A DNA stretch of 22,700 bases from Firmicutes bacterium AF25-13AC (GCA_003478935.1 QUFP01000051.1:1-22700), one strand, 5' to 3'. Counted from the first letter of the stretch, positions 9,712 through 17,955 are shown. Notes: generated by a model not told the origin, from the sequence alone. A program made the numbers and translations.

Positions 9712-10390
9712 TATATTACTTCTTGAAGATGATTTGAGCCTGATTAACGGGCTTTCTTTTGCGTTCAAAAAACAAGGATTTGAATTAGTTGTTGCCAGAA
9801 CCCTCAAAGAAGCAGATAGTTTGTGGATGGATGGAAAATATGATTTGCTGGTGCTTGATGTATCCCTGCCGGATGGCACCGGATTTGAATTTTGCAAAAA
9901 GGTGCGGCAAGTTTCCAAAGTCCCCATCATTTTTTTGACGGCGGCAGATGAAGAAATGAACATTATCATGGGTTTGGACATTGGTGGAGATGATTATATT
10001 ACAAAACCGTTTAAGCTGGGAGTGTTAGTATCCAGAGTAAATGCACTGCTTCGTCGGGCAAAAGATTTCAGCTCCGCAGATACACAACTGGAATCCAACG
10101 GAATGAAAGTGCTTTTGCTGCAAGGGCAGGCGTTTAAGAATGGAAAGCTATTGGATTTGACTGCCGCAGAATATAAGTTGCTGTGTCTATTTATGAGAAA
10201 CCCGAACATGGTACTTACCAAAGAACAGATTTTAGATAAGCTATGGGACTGCGATGGGAATTATATTGACAGCAGTACCCTTACCGTATATATGAGGCGG
10301 CTGCGTATAAAGATCGAGGATAATCCGAGTGAACCGCAAATGCTCCTGACAGTTCGGGGAATGGGATACAAATGGAATGTGATTGGGTGA
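9704..10390 (+). CDS. OmpR/PhoB-family response regulator (BceR-like)
   Basis: The 228-residue protein has a receiver domain (residues ~1-118) with acidic pocket EDD near the N-terminus, phosphoacceptor Asp in LLVLDVSLPDG, and the conserved Thr and Lys in FLTAAD and ITKPF. A winged-helix effector domain follows (~130-226: LTAAEYKLLCLFMRNPNMVLTKEQIL...TVYMRRLRIKIE...GYKW). AAGGAAAGGAG lies 7 bases before the ATG. It is followed 8 bases later by a histidine kinase and then by an ABC transporter, the arrangement of Bce-type peptide antibiotic modules, so its target is probably the transporter operon. Candidate binding sites lie at 11421-11447. Confidence 0.9.
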   Translation: MSNILLLEDDLSLINGLSFAFKKQGFELVVARTLKEADSLWMDGKYDLLVLDVSLPDGTGFEFCKKVRQVSKVPIIFLTAADEEMNIIMGLDIGGDDYITKPFKLGVLVSRVNALLRRAKDFSSADTQLESNGMKVLLLQGQAFKNGKLLDLTAAEYKLLCLFMRNPNMVLTKEQILDKLWDCDGNYIDSSTLTVYMRRLRIKIEDNPSEPQMLLTVRGMGYKWNVIG

Positions 10391-10398
10391 GGTGGCCT

Positions 10399-11435
10399 AT
10401 GAAAATATTTGCAAACAAAGAAATCAAAAAATTGTTTCTTGCAGTATCCGTTATTTGGGTGGCCTCCCTTCTGTTGACACAAGGGTTCTTATGGTTGTGC
10501 TATCAGCGGTTTTCTTTGTTCCTATTGCTTGTTTTCGTATTGGCAGGAGGAGCGATATTGGCGGTGGGTTGTTCTTATTTCAAAAAGCAAAATCAAGTCA
10601 TGGAACAGGCGGTATCACAGCTTCAAGCGTATCTTGACGGCGATCACAATGCCCGTATTGAATGTGATGAGGAAGGCGAGCTATATCGGTTGTTTCATAC
10701 TGTCAATTCTATGGCCGCTGTCTTAAATGCTCACGCAGATAACGAACTCCGGGAAAAGGAATTTTTGAAAAATACAATCTCTGATATTTCCCACCAACTG
10801 AAAACACCGCTGGCTGCTTTGAATATTTATAATGGTCTGCTTCAAGACGGGGATATGGAATTGAGTGCGGTAAAAGAATTTGCTGATTTATCCGAACAGG
10901 AACTTGACCGCATTGAAATATTGGTGCAAAACTTGCTCAAGATTACAAAACTGGATGCCGGGGCCATTGTGTTGGAAAAGACCACAGAGAATGTGGCGGA
11001 TATGATGCGGGATATTGAACTGCATTTTGCATATAGAGCCAGACAGGAAAAGAAGAAAATCATTCTGTCTGGCTCAGATCATCTTTCTCTTTTCTGTGAT
11101 CGTGATTGGTTGTCTGAGGCAATCGACAATATTGTGAAAAATGCGTTTGACCATACGGAAAATGGTGCTGTCATTGGCATTACATGGAGGCGTTGCCATC
11201 AGGTATTCAAATTGTGGTAAAGGACAATGGATGTGGCATCCACCCGGAAGATATACACCATATTTTCAAGCGTTTTTATCGCAGCCGTTTTTCAAAAGAT
11301 ACACAGGGTATTGGTCTCGGCCTTCCGCTTGCGAAAGCAGTCATTGAAGCACATGGAGGAGCAATCGAGGTAGACAGTGAATTAGGCAGAGGGACAAGTT
11401 TCACGATAAATTTTCTGATTCCTACAAAATTGTAG
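10399..11435 (+). pseudogene. Intramembrane-sensing histidine kinase (BceS-like) with a one-base frameshift
   Basis: The repaired protein has about 345 residues. Two membrane spans (about 11-34 and 38-60) are linked by only a few residues, so there is no extracellular sensor, as in BceS kinases that take their signal from a partner transporter. The H-box is SDISHQLKTPLAAL with His132; the N-box is DNIVKNAFDHTE. At about 11183 the sequence reads ACATGGAGGCG where a continuous frame needs ACATGGGAGGCG. The first frame then stops at 11220, while DNGCGIHPED, the F-box and GIGLGLPLAKAVIEAHGG follow in the next frame to 11435. As written, the ATP-binding lobe is cut off and the kinase would be inactive. 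If it is a base-calling error, the protein is complete. It overlaps neither neighbour. Confidence 0.88.
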
Positions 11436-11447
11436 GATGATTGTAGG
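11421..11447 (+). promoter_or_regulatory. Candidate response-regulator binding site upstream of the ABC transporter
   Basis: CCTACAA-AA-TTGTAGG (11421-11436) is a perfect 7-bp inverted repeat, and TTGTAGG is repeated again at 11441-11447, 11 bases after the first copy. Tandem half-sites one helical turn apart are what OmpR-type regulators bind. The site overlaps the last codons of the kinase and lies about 100 bases before the ATPase start. Confidence 0.55.
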
Positions 11448-11481
11448 GTTACAGTAATATTTCAGTGCTATTCTTTCAATC

Positions 11482-11511
11482 GTAGACAGGAAATGAAGCT
11501 TACCTGTCTAC
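11482..11511 (+). promoter_or_regulatory. Hairpin in the leader of the ABC transporter genes
   Basis: GTAGACAGG (11482-11490) and CCTGTCTAC (11503-11511) are perfect 9-bp arms with a 12-base loop, 34 bases before the ATPase start codon. No T-run follows, so a regulatory leader structure or a dyad operator is likelier than a terminator. Confidence 0.5.
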
Positions 11512-11544
11512 ATCGCGAGAACATAAGAAAGAGGTGTTTGCACT

Positions 11545-12228
11545 ATGAATTTATTAGAGGTCAAGAATATTTGTAAGACCTATGGCAGCGGTGAAACTGC
11601 TGTAAAAGCGCTTAGGAATGTTAGCTTTTCTGTTCCTAAGGGAGAATATGTGGCAATCGTCGGAGAATCTGGTTCGGGCAAAAGCACACTGCTGAATATG
11701 GTTGGTGCTTTGGATGTGCCAACTTCGGGAAAGGTGCTGATTGATGGTAAGGACATTTTTTCCATGAATGACCGAAAACTGACGGTATTTCGCCGCAGGA
11801 ATATCGGCTTTATCTTTCAGGCGTTTAACCTTATCCCGGAGTTGACGGTGGAACAAAATATGATTTTTCCGCTGTTGCTGGATTATCAAAAGCCGGATAA
11901 GAGATATTTGGAGGAACTGCTGACGGTTTTGAATTTGAAAGATCGTCGTAATCATTTACCCAGTCAGCTTTCCGGCGGTCAACAGCAGAGAGTGGCGATT
12001 GGCCGCGCATTGATTACCCGTCCTTCTCTGATTCTGGCAGACGAGCCAACAGGAAATTTGGACTCACAAAACAGCAGTGAGGTCATAGCATTGCTCAAAG
12101 AAACATCGAAAAAATACGAGCAGACCATCATTATGATTACCCACAACCGCAGTATTGCGCAAACGGCAGACCGGGTATTACAGGTATCGGATGGCACTTT
12201 GACTGATTTTGGGAGGTGCCGTGAATGA
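11545..12228 (+). CDS. ABC transporter ATP-binding protein (BceA/MacB type)
   Basis: This 227-residue ATPase has a complete set of motifs: Walker A GESGSGKST, Q-loop FIFQAFNLIPELTVEQN, signature LSGGQQQR, Walker B LILADEPTGNLD and switch His in MITHN. The subfamily (LolD/MacB/BceA) pairs with FtsX-like permeases. Together with the intramembrane-sensing kinase upstream, this points to removal or sensing of membrane-active peptide antibiotics. An AGAGGTG ribosome site precedes the ATG. Its stop overlaps the permease start (ATGA at 12225-12228). The substrate cannot be read from the sequence. Confidence 0.93.
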   Translation: MNLLEVKNICKTYGSGETAVKALRNVSFSVPKGEYVAIVGESGSGKSTLLNMVGALDVPTSGKVLIDGKDIFSMNDRKLTVFRRRNIGFIFQAFNLIPELTVEQNMIFPLLLDYQKPDKRYLEELLTVLNLKDRRNHLPSQLSGGQQQRVAIGRALITRPSLILADEPTGNLDSQNSSEVIALLKETSKKYEQTIIMITHNRSIAQTADRVLQVSDGTLTDFGRCRE

Positions 12229-14032
12229 AAAGCTATCTTAGTCTCATTCCCATCTCCGCTAAAGTTCACCGCCGACAAAATCGTATGACGCTGCTTTGCA
12301 TTGTATTTGCTGTGTTTATGGTAACAGCAGTATTCAGTATGGCAGAAATGGGTTTTCGGATGGAACAGGCTCGATTGGTTGGTAAGCATGGAAGTTTCTC
12401 TATTGGAGACTTACTCGGCAGTTCAATGGGACAAACCCTTCTTTCTGTCGCGGTTGTTCTGTTCCTGTTGATTTTGGTTGCAGGCGTTTTGATGATTTCC
12501 AGCAGTATGAACAGTAGCGTTGCCCAGAGAACCAAATTTTTTGGAATGATGCGTTGCATTGGTATGAGTAAGCAGCAGATTATTCGGTTTGTTCGTCTGG
12601 AGGCATTGAACTGGTGCAAAACGGCTGTACCCATCGGTCTTATTTAGGGGTTGTTACAACATGGGGGCTGTGTGCGGTACTGCGCTTTGTAGTCAGAGAA
12701 GAATTTTCTGATATTCCCCTCTTTGGTATCAGTATTTTTGGCATTGCCTGCGGTATCTTTGTTGGACTGATTACTGTACTGATCGCCGCAAATGCTCCGG
12801 CGAAACATGCCGCGAAGGTATCTCCTATCACAGCGGTGTCTGGAAATGCAGACCACGGAAAAACAATGCGTCATTCCCAGTATACAGGATTCGGAAAGAT
12901 TGAAGCCCTTCTCGGTATCGGCCATGCGGTCTCCGGGAAGAAAAATTTATTCCTGATGACAGCTTCTTTTGCACTTAGCATCATCTTATTTTTGAGCTTT
13001 TCCGTTATGATCGATTTCGTGGATTATTTGATACCTCAGTCAGCTGCCACATCAGATATTGATATTGCAAGTGCTGACGGTAATGCGATTCCTCGGGAAC
13101 TGCTTACATCCATCCGTGAAATGGATGGAGTGAGAGAGGTTTACGGGCGGCGTAGTGCGTTTGATGTTCCTGCCAGATTAGATGGCGATACCGGATTTTC
13201 CGGTACAATCGACCTGATTTCTTATGATGATTTTGATTTGCAATGTCTGAAAAAAGATGGTGCTTTGAAAAGGGGGAGTGATTTGTCCAAAGTTTATGGA
13301 GACAGTCTCTTTGTTTTGGCAACATCCGATCAGGACAGTACATGGAAAATCGGCGACACTGTTCAAATTGGGGATGAAACCCTTACCATAGCTGGATTGT
13401 TAAAAAATGATCCCTTTAGCGAGGATGGATTGACAAACGGAAAACTCACATTGATTACCTCCGGAGAAACATTTATCCGTTTAACAGGGAATGATGATTA
13501 TTCTCTTGTGCTGATACAGACAGCGGGGAATGTTACGGATGAAAATGTTCAGGCAATCCAAAATTCCGTAGATAAAACATATAGTTTTCGGGATAAACGC
13601 GACGAGCGTACGACGGGAACTTATATGGCTTTTGTTTTCTGTGTTTATGCGTTTTTGGCAATTATTGCACTGGTAACGGTAATGAATATTATCAACAGTA
13701 TTTCCATGAGTGTGTCTACCAGAATGAAGCAATACGGGGCTATGCGTGCAGTAGGAATGGATGAACGGCAAATGACAAAAATGATTGCTTGTGAAGCATT
13801 CACTTATGCTGTTTTGGGGTGCGTTGTTGGCTGTGCTATTGGCTTGCCGCTTAGCAAGTTGCTGTATGATTTCCTTATTGCAGGACATTTTCCATCTGCG
13901 GTATGGCAGTTTCCAATTACCTCTTTGGGCATCATTCTTTTGTTTGTCTCGATTGCGGCAATCGCGGCTGTGTATACTCCGGCAAAACGGATTCGTAATA
14001 TGTCGATAACTGCAACCATCAATGAATTATAG
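12225..14032 (+). pseudogene. FtsX-family ABC permease (BceB-like) with a one-base frameshift
   Basis: The repaired protein has about 602 residues and two FtsX-type modules: an early one (LILVAGVLMISSSMNSSVAQR...MRCIGMSKQQI) and a late one (IIALVTVMNIINSISMS...MRAVGMDERQM). Between them is an external domain of about 170-200 residues (from DIDIASADGNAIPREL onward). The architecture fits a BceB-like or MacB-like permease. At about 12644 the run ATTTAG replaces the ATTTTAG needed for GLILGVVTTW, so the first frame ends at 12647 while the rest continues in the next frame to 14032. This is a single missing T in a T-run. If real, the transporter has lost all but its N-terminal ~140 residues; if an error, it is complete. 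Confidence 0.88.
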
Positions 14033-14053
14033 TTTCATATGTTAATCTGCCGC

Positions 14054-14081
14054 ACGACGGCAAAAGAAAAAAAGCCGTCGT
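14054..14081. repeat. Hairpin after the permease gene
   Basis: ACGACGGC (14054-14061) pairs with GCCGTCGT (14074-14081) around an A-rich loop, 22 bases after the permease stop. No T-run follows on the plus strand. It may protect the 3' end of the transcript. Confidence 0.5.
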
Positions 14082-14111
14082 AAAGCAGACACATTTTCAC
14101 GCGCCTATGAA

Positions 14112-14148
14112 GCGGCGGCTTTGATTTTCAGAGCCGCCGTTTCTTTTC
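14112..14148 (+). terminator. Intrinsic terminator of the ABC transporter operon
   Basis: CGGCGGCT (14113-14120) pairs with AGCCGCCG (14132-14139); the loop is TTGATTTTCAG, and TTTCTTTTC follows. This is the best candidate for the end of the two-component/ABC transcript. Confidence 0.7.
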
Positions 14149-14188
14149 GTCTACCTTAAAATAACGACGACCTAACACCATGTAAATC

Positions 14189-14236
14189 CACGGCGGCATA
14201 TAGGAGGATTGCCGCCGTGTCTATTTTTGCCTTTTT
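14189..14236 (+). terminator. Second intrinsic terminator
   Basis: CACGGCGGC (14189-14197) and GCCGCCGTG (14211-14219) form a perfect 9-bp stem, followed by TCTATTTTTGCCTTTTTT. Together with the hairpin just upstream it insulates the cargo operon from the mobilization genes. Confidence 0.75.
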
Positions 14237-14496
14237 TCACAGTCCCCATGACCTGCACCAGCTAAAAAAAGCCTGTTCCCAGCAGCGGAGCAATGCGGTC
14301 AGAAGTATGCACTATACCATGTAACTAAACAGCAAAATATACTCTATTACGCTCGTATGGCTTTATGCCGTCCGGGCGCTTTTTTGTCCCTGTGGAGCCG
14401 GAACATCGGGCCAGTATGGCCCGAACCCTGGCCCCAGTGCCGTTCTCCGCCGCCCCATTCAGATTTACCAAAAAAATCTGAATGGAGGAAAGGCAG
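14237..14496 (+). other. Leader region of the sigma-like / mobilization gene cluster
   Basis: There is no protein-coding gene that I can support in these 260 bases. Two hairpins are clear: CGGGCCA-GTA-TGGCCCG (about 14408-14424) and ATTCAGATTT / AAATCTGAAT (14457-14483). The second ends immediately before the GGAGG of the next gene, so folding could affect access of the ribosome. I could not identify a promoter with confidence. Confidence 0.45.
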
Positions 14497-14910
14497 ATGG
14501 AAGTTACCATCAATTATAACGGACAAGCTGTGGCCGTGGAGGTTACGCTGGAAGTCTATGAATTTCTTGACCGGGCCGATCACAAAACGGAGAACCTGTT
14601 CCATGAACAGCGGCGGCATTGGGATGGCCGGGAGTTTGACGAGTACATCATTACCACCGAGGGTGTAGGGGTCTACGGCGAAACGCCGGAGGAATACCTT
14701 TGCCGCATGGAAACGCTGCATGAGCTGATGGCTGTTCTGGACACCTGTACCGAGGCCCAGCGCCGCCGGTTCCTGCTCTATGCGCTTGACGGGCTGAGCC
14801 TTGCAGAGATCGGTGTGCTGTGCGGCTGCTCCAAAGTGGCTGTTTATCAAAGTGTGGAGGCGGTCAGAAAAAAATTTATAAATTTCTTTGAGAACAGGCT
14901 TAACGAATGA
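14497..14910 (+). CDS. Sigma-70 region 4-like protein (first of three)
   Basis: This 137-residue protein ends in a sigma-70 region 4-type helix-turn-helix (EAQRRRFLLYALDGLSLAEIGVLCGCSKVAVYQSVEAVRKKFINFF). The N-terminal half (MEVTINYNGQAVAVEVTLEVYEFLD) has no recognisable sigma region 2, so it may not be a complete sigma factor. ATG 14497 follows GGAGG/GGAAAGG at a good distance; an ATG at 14482 overlaps the binding site. It probably regulates mobilization or replication genes. The target is unknown. Confidence 0.75.
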   Translation: MEVTINYNGQAVAVEVTLEVYEFLDRADHKTENLFHEQRRHWDGREFDEYIITTEGVGVYGETPEEYLCRMETLHELMAVLDTCTEAQRRRFLLYALDGLSLAEIGVLCGCSKVAVYQSVEAVRKKFINFFENRLNE

Positions 14911-15013
14911 CCTGTTTTCTGGCTACCAAGTGAAAGGGATCATTTCCCTTATCTCAGCGAGGGGCAGACAGCAGACGAGCTGCCCGCCTCTCCGATTTTC
15001 AGGAGGTAAGCCT

Positions 15014-15466
15014 ATGAAAACAATCAATCTGCGGTGGATGTATCCCCACTACCGGCATGACGAGTTTGTGGATGTTACAGACGAGATATGGACAGCGATG
15101 TATCAGGCCCAGCGGGAGATGGAGAACTATGAGCGCCGGAAAGTCTACCACCGCGCCTACTACTCTCTGGACGCATACAGCTGGCTGGAAAATTACGCAC
15201 TGGAACACAGCAGATCGCCGGAAGATATTTTGCTGGAACGAGAAGAAATGACCACCCGCCTGCACCTGATAGCAGCTCTGCCGGTGGCTCTGGCTCATGC
15301 CACTCCGACACAGGCCCGCCGTGTTCACGCCTATTACATGGGAGGTATCAAGCAGCCGGAAATCTCCCGGAGAGAGGGCGTCCACAGCAGCAAGGTCAGC
15401 GTTTCCATTCGCCGGGGGCTGCGGAATATGCGCCGCTGCTATGATGACCTTTTTCAAACAGAGTGA
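15014..15466 (+). CDS. Sigma-70 region 4-like protein (second of three)
   Basis: This 150-residue protein has AGGAGG 7 bases before the ATG. The C-terminus carries a region 4-type HTH (TPTQARRVHAYYMGGIKQPEISRREGVHSSKVSVSIRRGLRNMRR). The N-terminus (MKTINLRWMYPHYRHDEFVDVTDEIW) and the YRR..Y..AYYSLD block are shared with the next protein, so the two are paralogues. No region 2 (core and -10 binding) is recognisable. It is 104 bases after the first sigma-like gene and 10 bases before the third. Confidence 0.75.
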   Translation: MKTINLRWMYPHYRHDEFVDVTDEIWTAMYQAQREMENYERRKVYHRAYYSLDAYSWLENYALEHSRSPEDILLEREEMTTRLHLIAALPVALAHATPTQARRVHAYYMGGIKQPEISRREGVHSSKVSVSIRRGLRNMRRCYDDLFQTE

Positions 15467-15476
15467 GGGCGTGCCT

Positions 15477-15938
15477 ATGCAGACCATCAATCTCAAACAA
15501 TATTATCCATTTTGCAAAGAGGACATTTTTGTGGAGGTGTCCGATGAGATCGTCGAAGCGTTTCTTCTGGATAAGAGAGCCGAGGCCGCCAGAGATCGCA
15601 AGATGTTCCGGTATAAGGCGTTTTATTCCCTCGATTGTAACGATGGAATCGAAAATGCCGCCATCGGCTGGGCGCAGCCATCGCCGGAGGACTACCTGAT
15701 AGAAAAAGAAGAATTAGCCGAATACGAAGAACTGATACGGCGATTGTACGAAGCAATTTCTTCCCTGCCGCCTATGCAGGCCCGCCGTGTCCACGCCCGC
15801 TATATGCTGGGTATGAAAGTGAAAGATATTGCCGCAATGGAGGGTATCACGCCATCACAGGCGGGAAAATCCATCCATGCCGCACTGCGGAGGCTGCGCC
15901 GGTACTTTGCTCGACAGAAATGGACGGTCAATCTATGA
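15477..15938 (+). CDS. Sigma-70 region 4-like protein (third of three)
   Basis: The 153-residue protein is a paralogue of the preceding one: MQTINLKQYYPF at the start, EVSDEIVEAF, AFYSLDCNDGIENA, SPEDYLIEKEEL, and a C-terminal HTH (PMQARRVHARYMLGMKVKDIAAMEGITPSQAGKSIHAALRRLRRYF). GAGGGCG lies before the ATG. It ends 27 bases before the DUF3847 gene and probably belongs to one transcript with the mobilization genes. The region 4 fold is supported by sequence; transcriptional activity is inferred. Confidence 0.75.
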   Translation: MQTINLKQYYPFCKEDIFVEVSDEIVEAFLLDKRAEAARDRKMFRYKAFYSLDCNDGIENAAIGWAQPSPEDYLIEKEELAEYEELIRRLYEAISSLPPMQARRVHARYMLGMKVKDIAAMEGITPSQAGKSIHAALRRLRRYFARQKWTVNL

Positions 15939-15965
15939 GTATTTCCAAAAAAAGAGGTGCATGAC

Positions 15966-16256
15966 ATGGACGAAAAAATTACAGCCCACCCCCAAAAAGA
16001 AGAACGGGAGAAAGTCCTGAAGGAGATTCGGCAGCTTGAAAACCGCAAGAAGATTTTGGAGAACAAGCAGCGGAACGAAGAACGCAGGGTTCGCACCCGC
16101 CGCTTGATTGAGCGCGGAGCCATTTTGGAGGGTATTTTTCCGCTGGCTTCCAACCTTTCCGGTGCAGAGGTCAAAGCATTTCTGATTGCCCTGTCCCATC
16201 TTCCGGGAGCTGCGGAATTGACTGCAAACCTGCCAAAATCCGGGGACACGCCATAA
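15966..16256 (+). CDS. DUF3847 family protein
   Basis: This 96-residue highly charged protein has a long coiled-coil (residues ~5-48, EEREKVLKEIRQLENRKKILENKQ) and a C-terminal helix pair. The family DUF3847 is regularly found next to MobA/MobL relaxases in Firmicutes mobile elements. AAAGAGG precedes ATG 15966 by about 8 bases; a GTG at 15957 overlaps that site. It ends at the edge of oriT, so an accessory role in relaxosome assembly (MobC-like) is a reasonable inference. Confidence 0.75.
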   Translation: MDEKITAHPQKEEREKVLKEIRQLENRKKILENKQRNEERRVRTRRLIERGAILEGIFPLASNLSGAEVKAFLIALSHLPGAAELTANLPKSGDTP

Positions 16257-16436
16257 GTCCCTTGTTTACAAGGGCGCACTTATACACCGTTGCCGGTGCT
16301 GTGCGCCCTGCCGGGGGCGTTGCGTACTTCGTCCGCGATGGGGCGCTACACTCCCCAAACCCCTTGTGCGCTCCGCGCAGCCAGGACACCCACTTTGCGT
16401 TTGTCCGGCTCCACAGAGCCTGTTATCCCCTCACTG
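16257..16436. other. oriT-bearing intergenic region
   Basis: These 180 bases between DUF3847 and the relaxase contain no supported gene. The left third is the transfer origin. The GC-rich remainder up to the ribosome site at 16437 holds no clear promoter, and may serve as the relaxase leader and relaxosome loading zone. Confidence 0.6.
16259..16309 (-). other. oriT: Origin of transfer (oriT), RSF1010/MobQ-type nic region
   Basis: On the minus strand the sequence reads, 5' to 3', a hairpin CACCG-GCAA-CGGTG (16298-16285), then TATAAGTGCG, then CCCTTGT. The block TAAGTGCGCCCT (16282-16271) is the nic-region core of RSF1010-like origins, where MobA cuts between TAAGTGCG and CCCT, and an inverted repeat just 5' of it is also the RSF1010 arrangement. 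Two more dyads enclose it: CCCTTGT-TT-ACAAGGG (16259-16274) and AGGGCGCAC / GTGCGCCCT (16271-16279 with 16301-16309). The MobA/MobL relaxase follows. Nicking is inferred to be on the minus strand near 16274/16275. Confidence 0.82.
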
Positions 16437-16443
16437 AAAGGAG

Positions 16444-17889
16444 GTGTTCCCCATAGATTTCTGTCATATCCCCATCAGTATCATCAAGCGCAGCGCAGGC
16501 CGTTCCGCTGTTGCCGCAGCTGCTTACCGCAGCGGAACCAAGCTGACAAATGAATGGGACGGCATGACCCACGACTACACCCGGAAAGGCGGCATTGTTC
16601 ATGCGGAGATCATGCTGCCTGCCTACGCCCCGCCGGAATTTGCAGACCGTTCTATCCTCTGGAACAGTGTGGAGCAAATCGAGAAGGCAAGGGACAGCCA
16701 GCTTGCCCGCGAGATTGAGGCAGCTCTGCCCCGCGAACTGTCCAGAGAACAGCAGCTTGCCCTTGTCCGGTCCTATGTGAAGGACAACTTTGTGGACAAG
16801 GGGATGTGCGCCGATTTTGCTATCCATGACAAGGGAACCGGCAACCCTCATGTCCATATCATGCTGACGCTCCGGCCTCTGAAAGAAAATGGACAGTGGG
16901 GCGCAAAGTGCCGCAAGGCATACGATCTGGACGAGAATGGACAGCGTATCCCGGATGGGAAAGGCGGCTGGAAAAATCATCGGGAGGATACCACCGATTG
17001 GAACGATAAAGGAAATGTGGAGATTTGGCGGGCAGCGTGGGCAGCCTACACCAACCGGGCGCTGGAATCTGCCGGTAGACCGGAGCGCATTGACCACCGC
17101 AGCTACAAGCGGCAGGGCATTGATAAAATCCCCTCTGTCCATCTGGGGCCAGCCGCCAGCCAAATGGAAAAGCGCGGCATCCGCACCGACAAGGGCGAAG
17201 TAAACCGGCAGATCGCCGCCGACAACAAGCTGCTGAAAGAAATCAAAGCCCGCATTACCCGTCTTTATCTCTGGTCGAAAGACGAAGCGGAAAAACCACA
17301 AACGCAGCAAAGCAGCTTGATCGCCTTGTGGGAAGCCCAGCAGCAGTTGAACGCTCCCCGCACCCGCACCGGCAAAATCCGGGCTTTGCAGGAAAGCGCT
17401 GCACTATTCAGCTTTTTGCAGGCAAACGGCATCCAGTCTATGCAGCAGCTTCATGAAAAAATCGCTGATATGAACAGCTGTTACTATGACCTGCGGGGAA
17501 AGATCGTCAAGGCTGAGCGCCGGATCGCCATTCTTACCGAACGCGGGGAGATGTGGGAACAGTACAACCAGTGCAAGTCCATCCACAAGCAGCTTGCCAA
17601 AGTAAAGCCGGAAAAACGGGAACAGTTTGAACAGCGCCACAGCCGGGAACTGATTCTGTATGACGCAGCGGCCCGGTATCTGAAAGAACTGAAAGACAGC
17701 GGCGAGGCAATCACCCCGAAGGCATGGCAGTGGGAGATCGACCAGCTGACCGCCGGAAAGCAGACGGACACGCTTGCCATGAAATCCATGAGGGAGGATT
17801 TGAAAGCAGTGGAACGGCTCCGCAAAACCGCCGAGCAGCTGTCCCGACAGGAAAGGGACAAGTCTCACGACCGTGGGCCGGAGCGGTAA
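16444..17889 (+). CDS. mobA: MobA/MobL-family relaxase (MobQ)
   Basis: The relaxase nicks oriT, stays bound to the 5' end and pilots DNA into the recipient. The N-terminal domain shows the catalytic tyrosine in SAVAAAAYRSG and the metal-binding histidines in HDKGTGNPHVHIMLTLR. The C-terminal part (from ~270) is a long charged coiled-coil. Length is about 480 residues, matching short MobA/MobL proteins. The start is unusual: AAAGGAGG (16437-16444) would place the start codon at 16453, which is ATA, not ATG. The only standard in-frame candidate, GTG 16444, overlaps the ribosome site. Coordinates use that GTG. It needs an external coupling protein, presumably VirD4 of an ICE. Confidence 0.88.
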   Translation: MFPIDFCHIPISIIKRSAGRSAVAAAAYRSGTKLTNEWDGMTHDYTRKGGIVHAEIMLPAYAPPEFADRSILWNSVEQIEKARDSQLAREIEAALPRELSREQQLALVRSYVKDNFVDKGMCADFAIHDKGTGNPHVHIMLTLRPLKENGQWGAKCRKAYDLDENGQRIPDGKGGWKNHREDTTDWNDKGNVEIWRAAWAAYTNRALESAGRPERIDHRSYKRQGIDKIPSVHLGPAASQMEKRGIRTDKGEVNRQIAADNKLLKEIKARITRLYLWSKDEAEKPQTQQSSLIALWEAQQQLNAPRTRTGKIRALQESAALFSFLQANGIQSMQQLHEKIADMNSCYYDLRGKIVKAERRIAILTERGEMWEQYNQCKSIHKQLAKVKPEKREQFEQRHSRELILYDAAARYLKELKDSGEAITPKAWQWEIDQLTAGKQTDTLAMKSMREDLKAVERLRKTAEQLSRQERDKSHDRGPER

Positions 17890-17955
17890 AGGCTACCGCG
17901 TTTTGGCGTACCCCTGTCAAGTGCGTCGCGTTTCACGACATACCTTTGCATACAG

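Noticed and set aside
16423..17310. Minus-strand open frame of 295 codons
   Set aside because: It is antisense to the relaxase, whose catalytic motifs are clear; the composition is that of a shadow frame.
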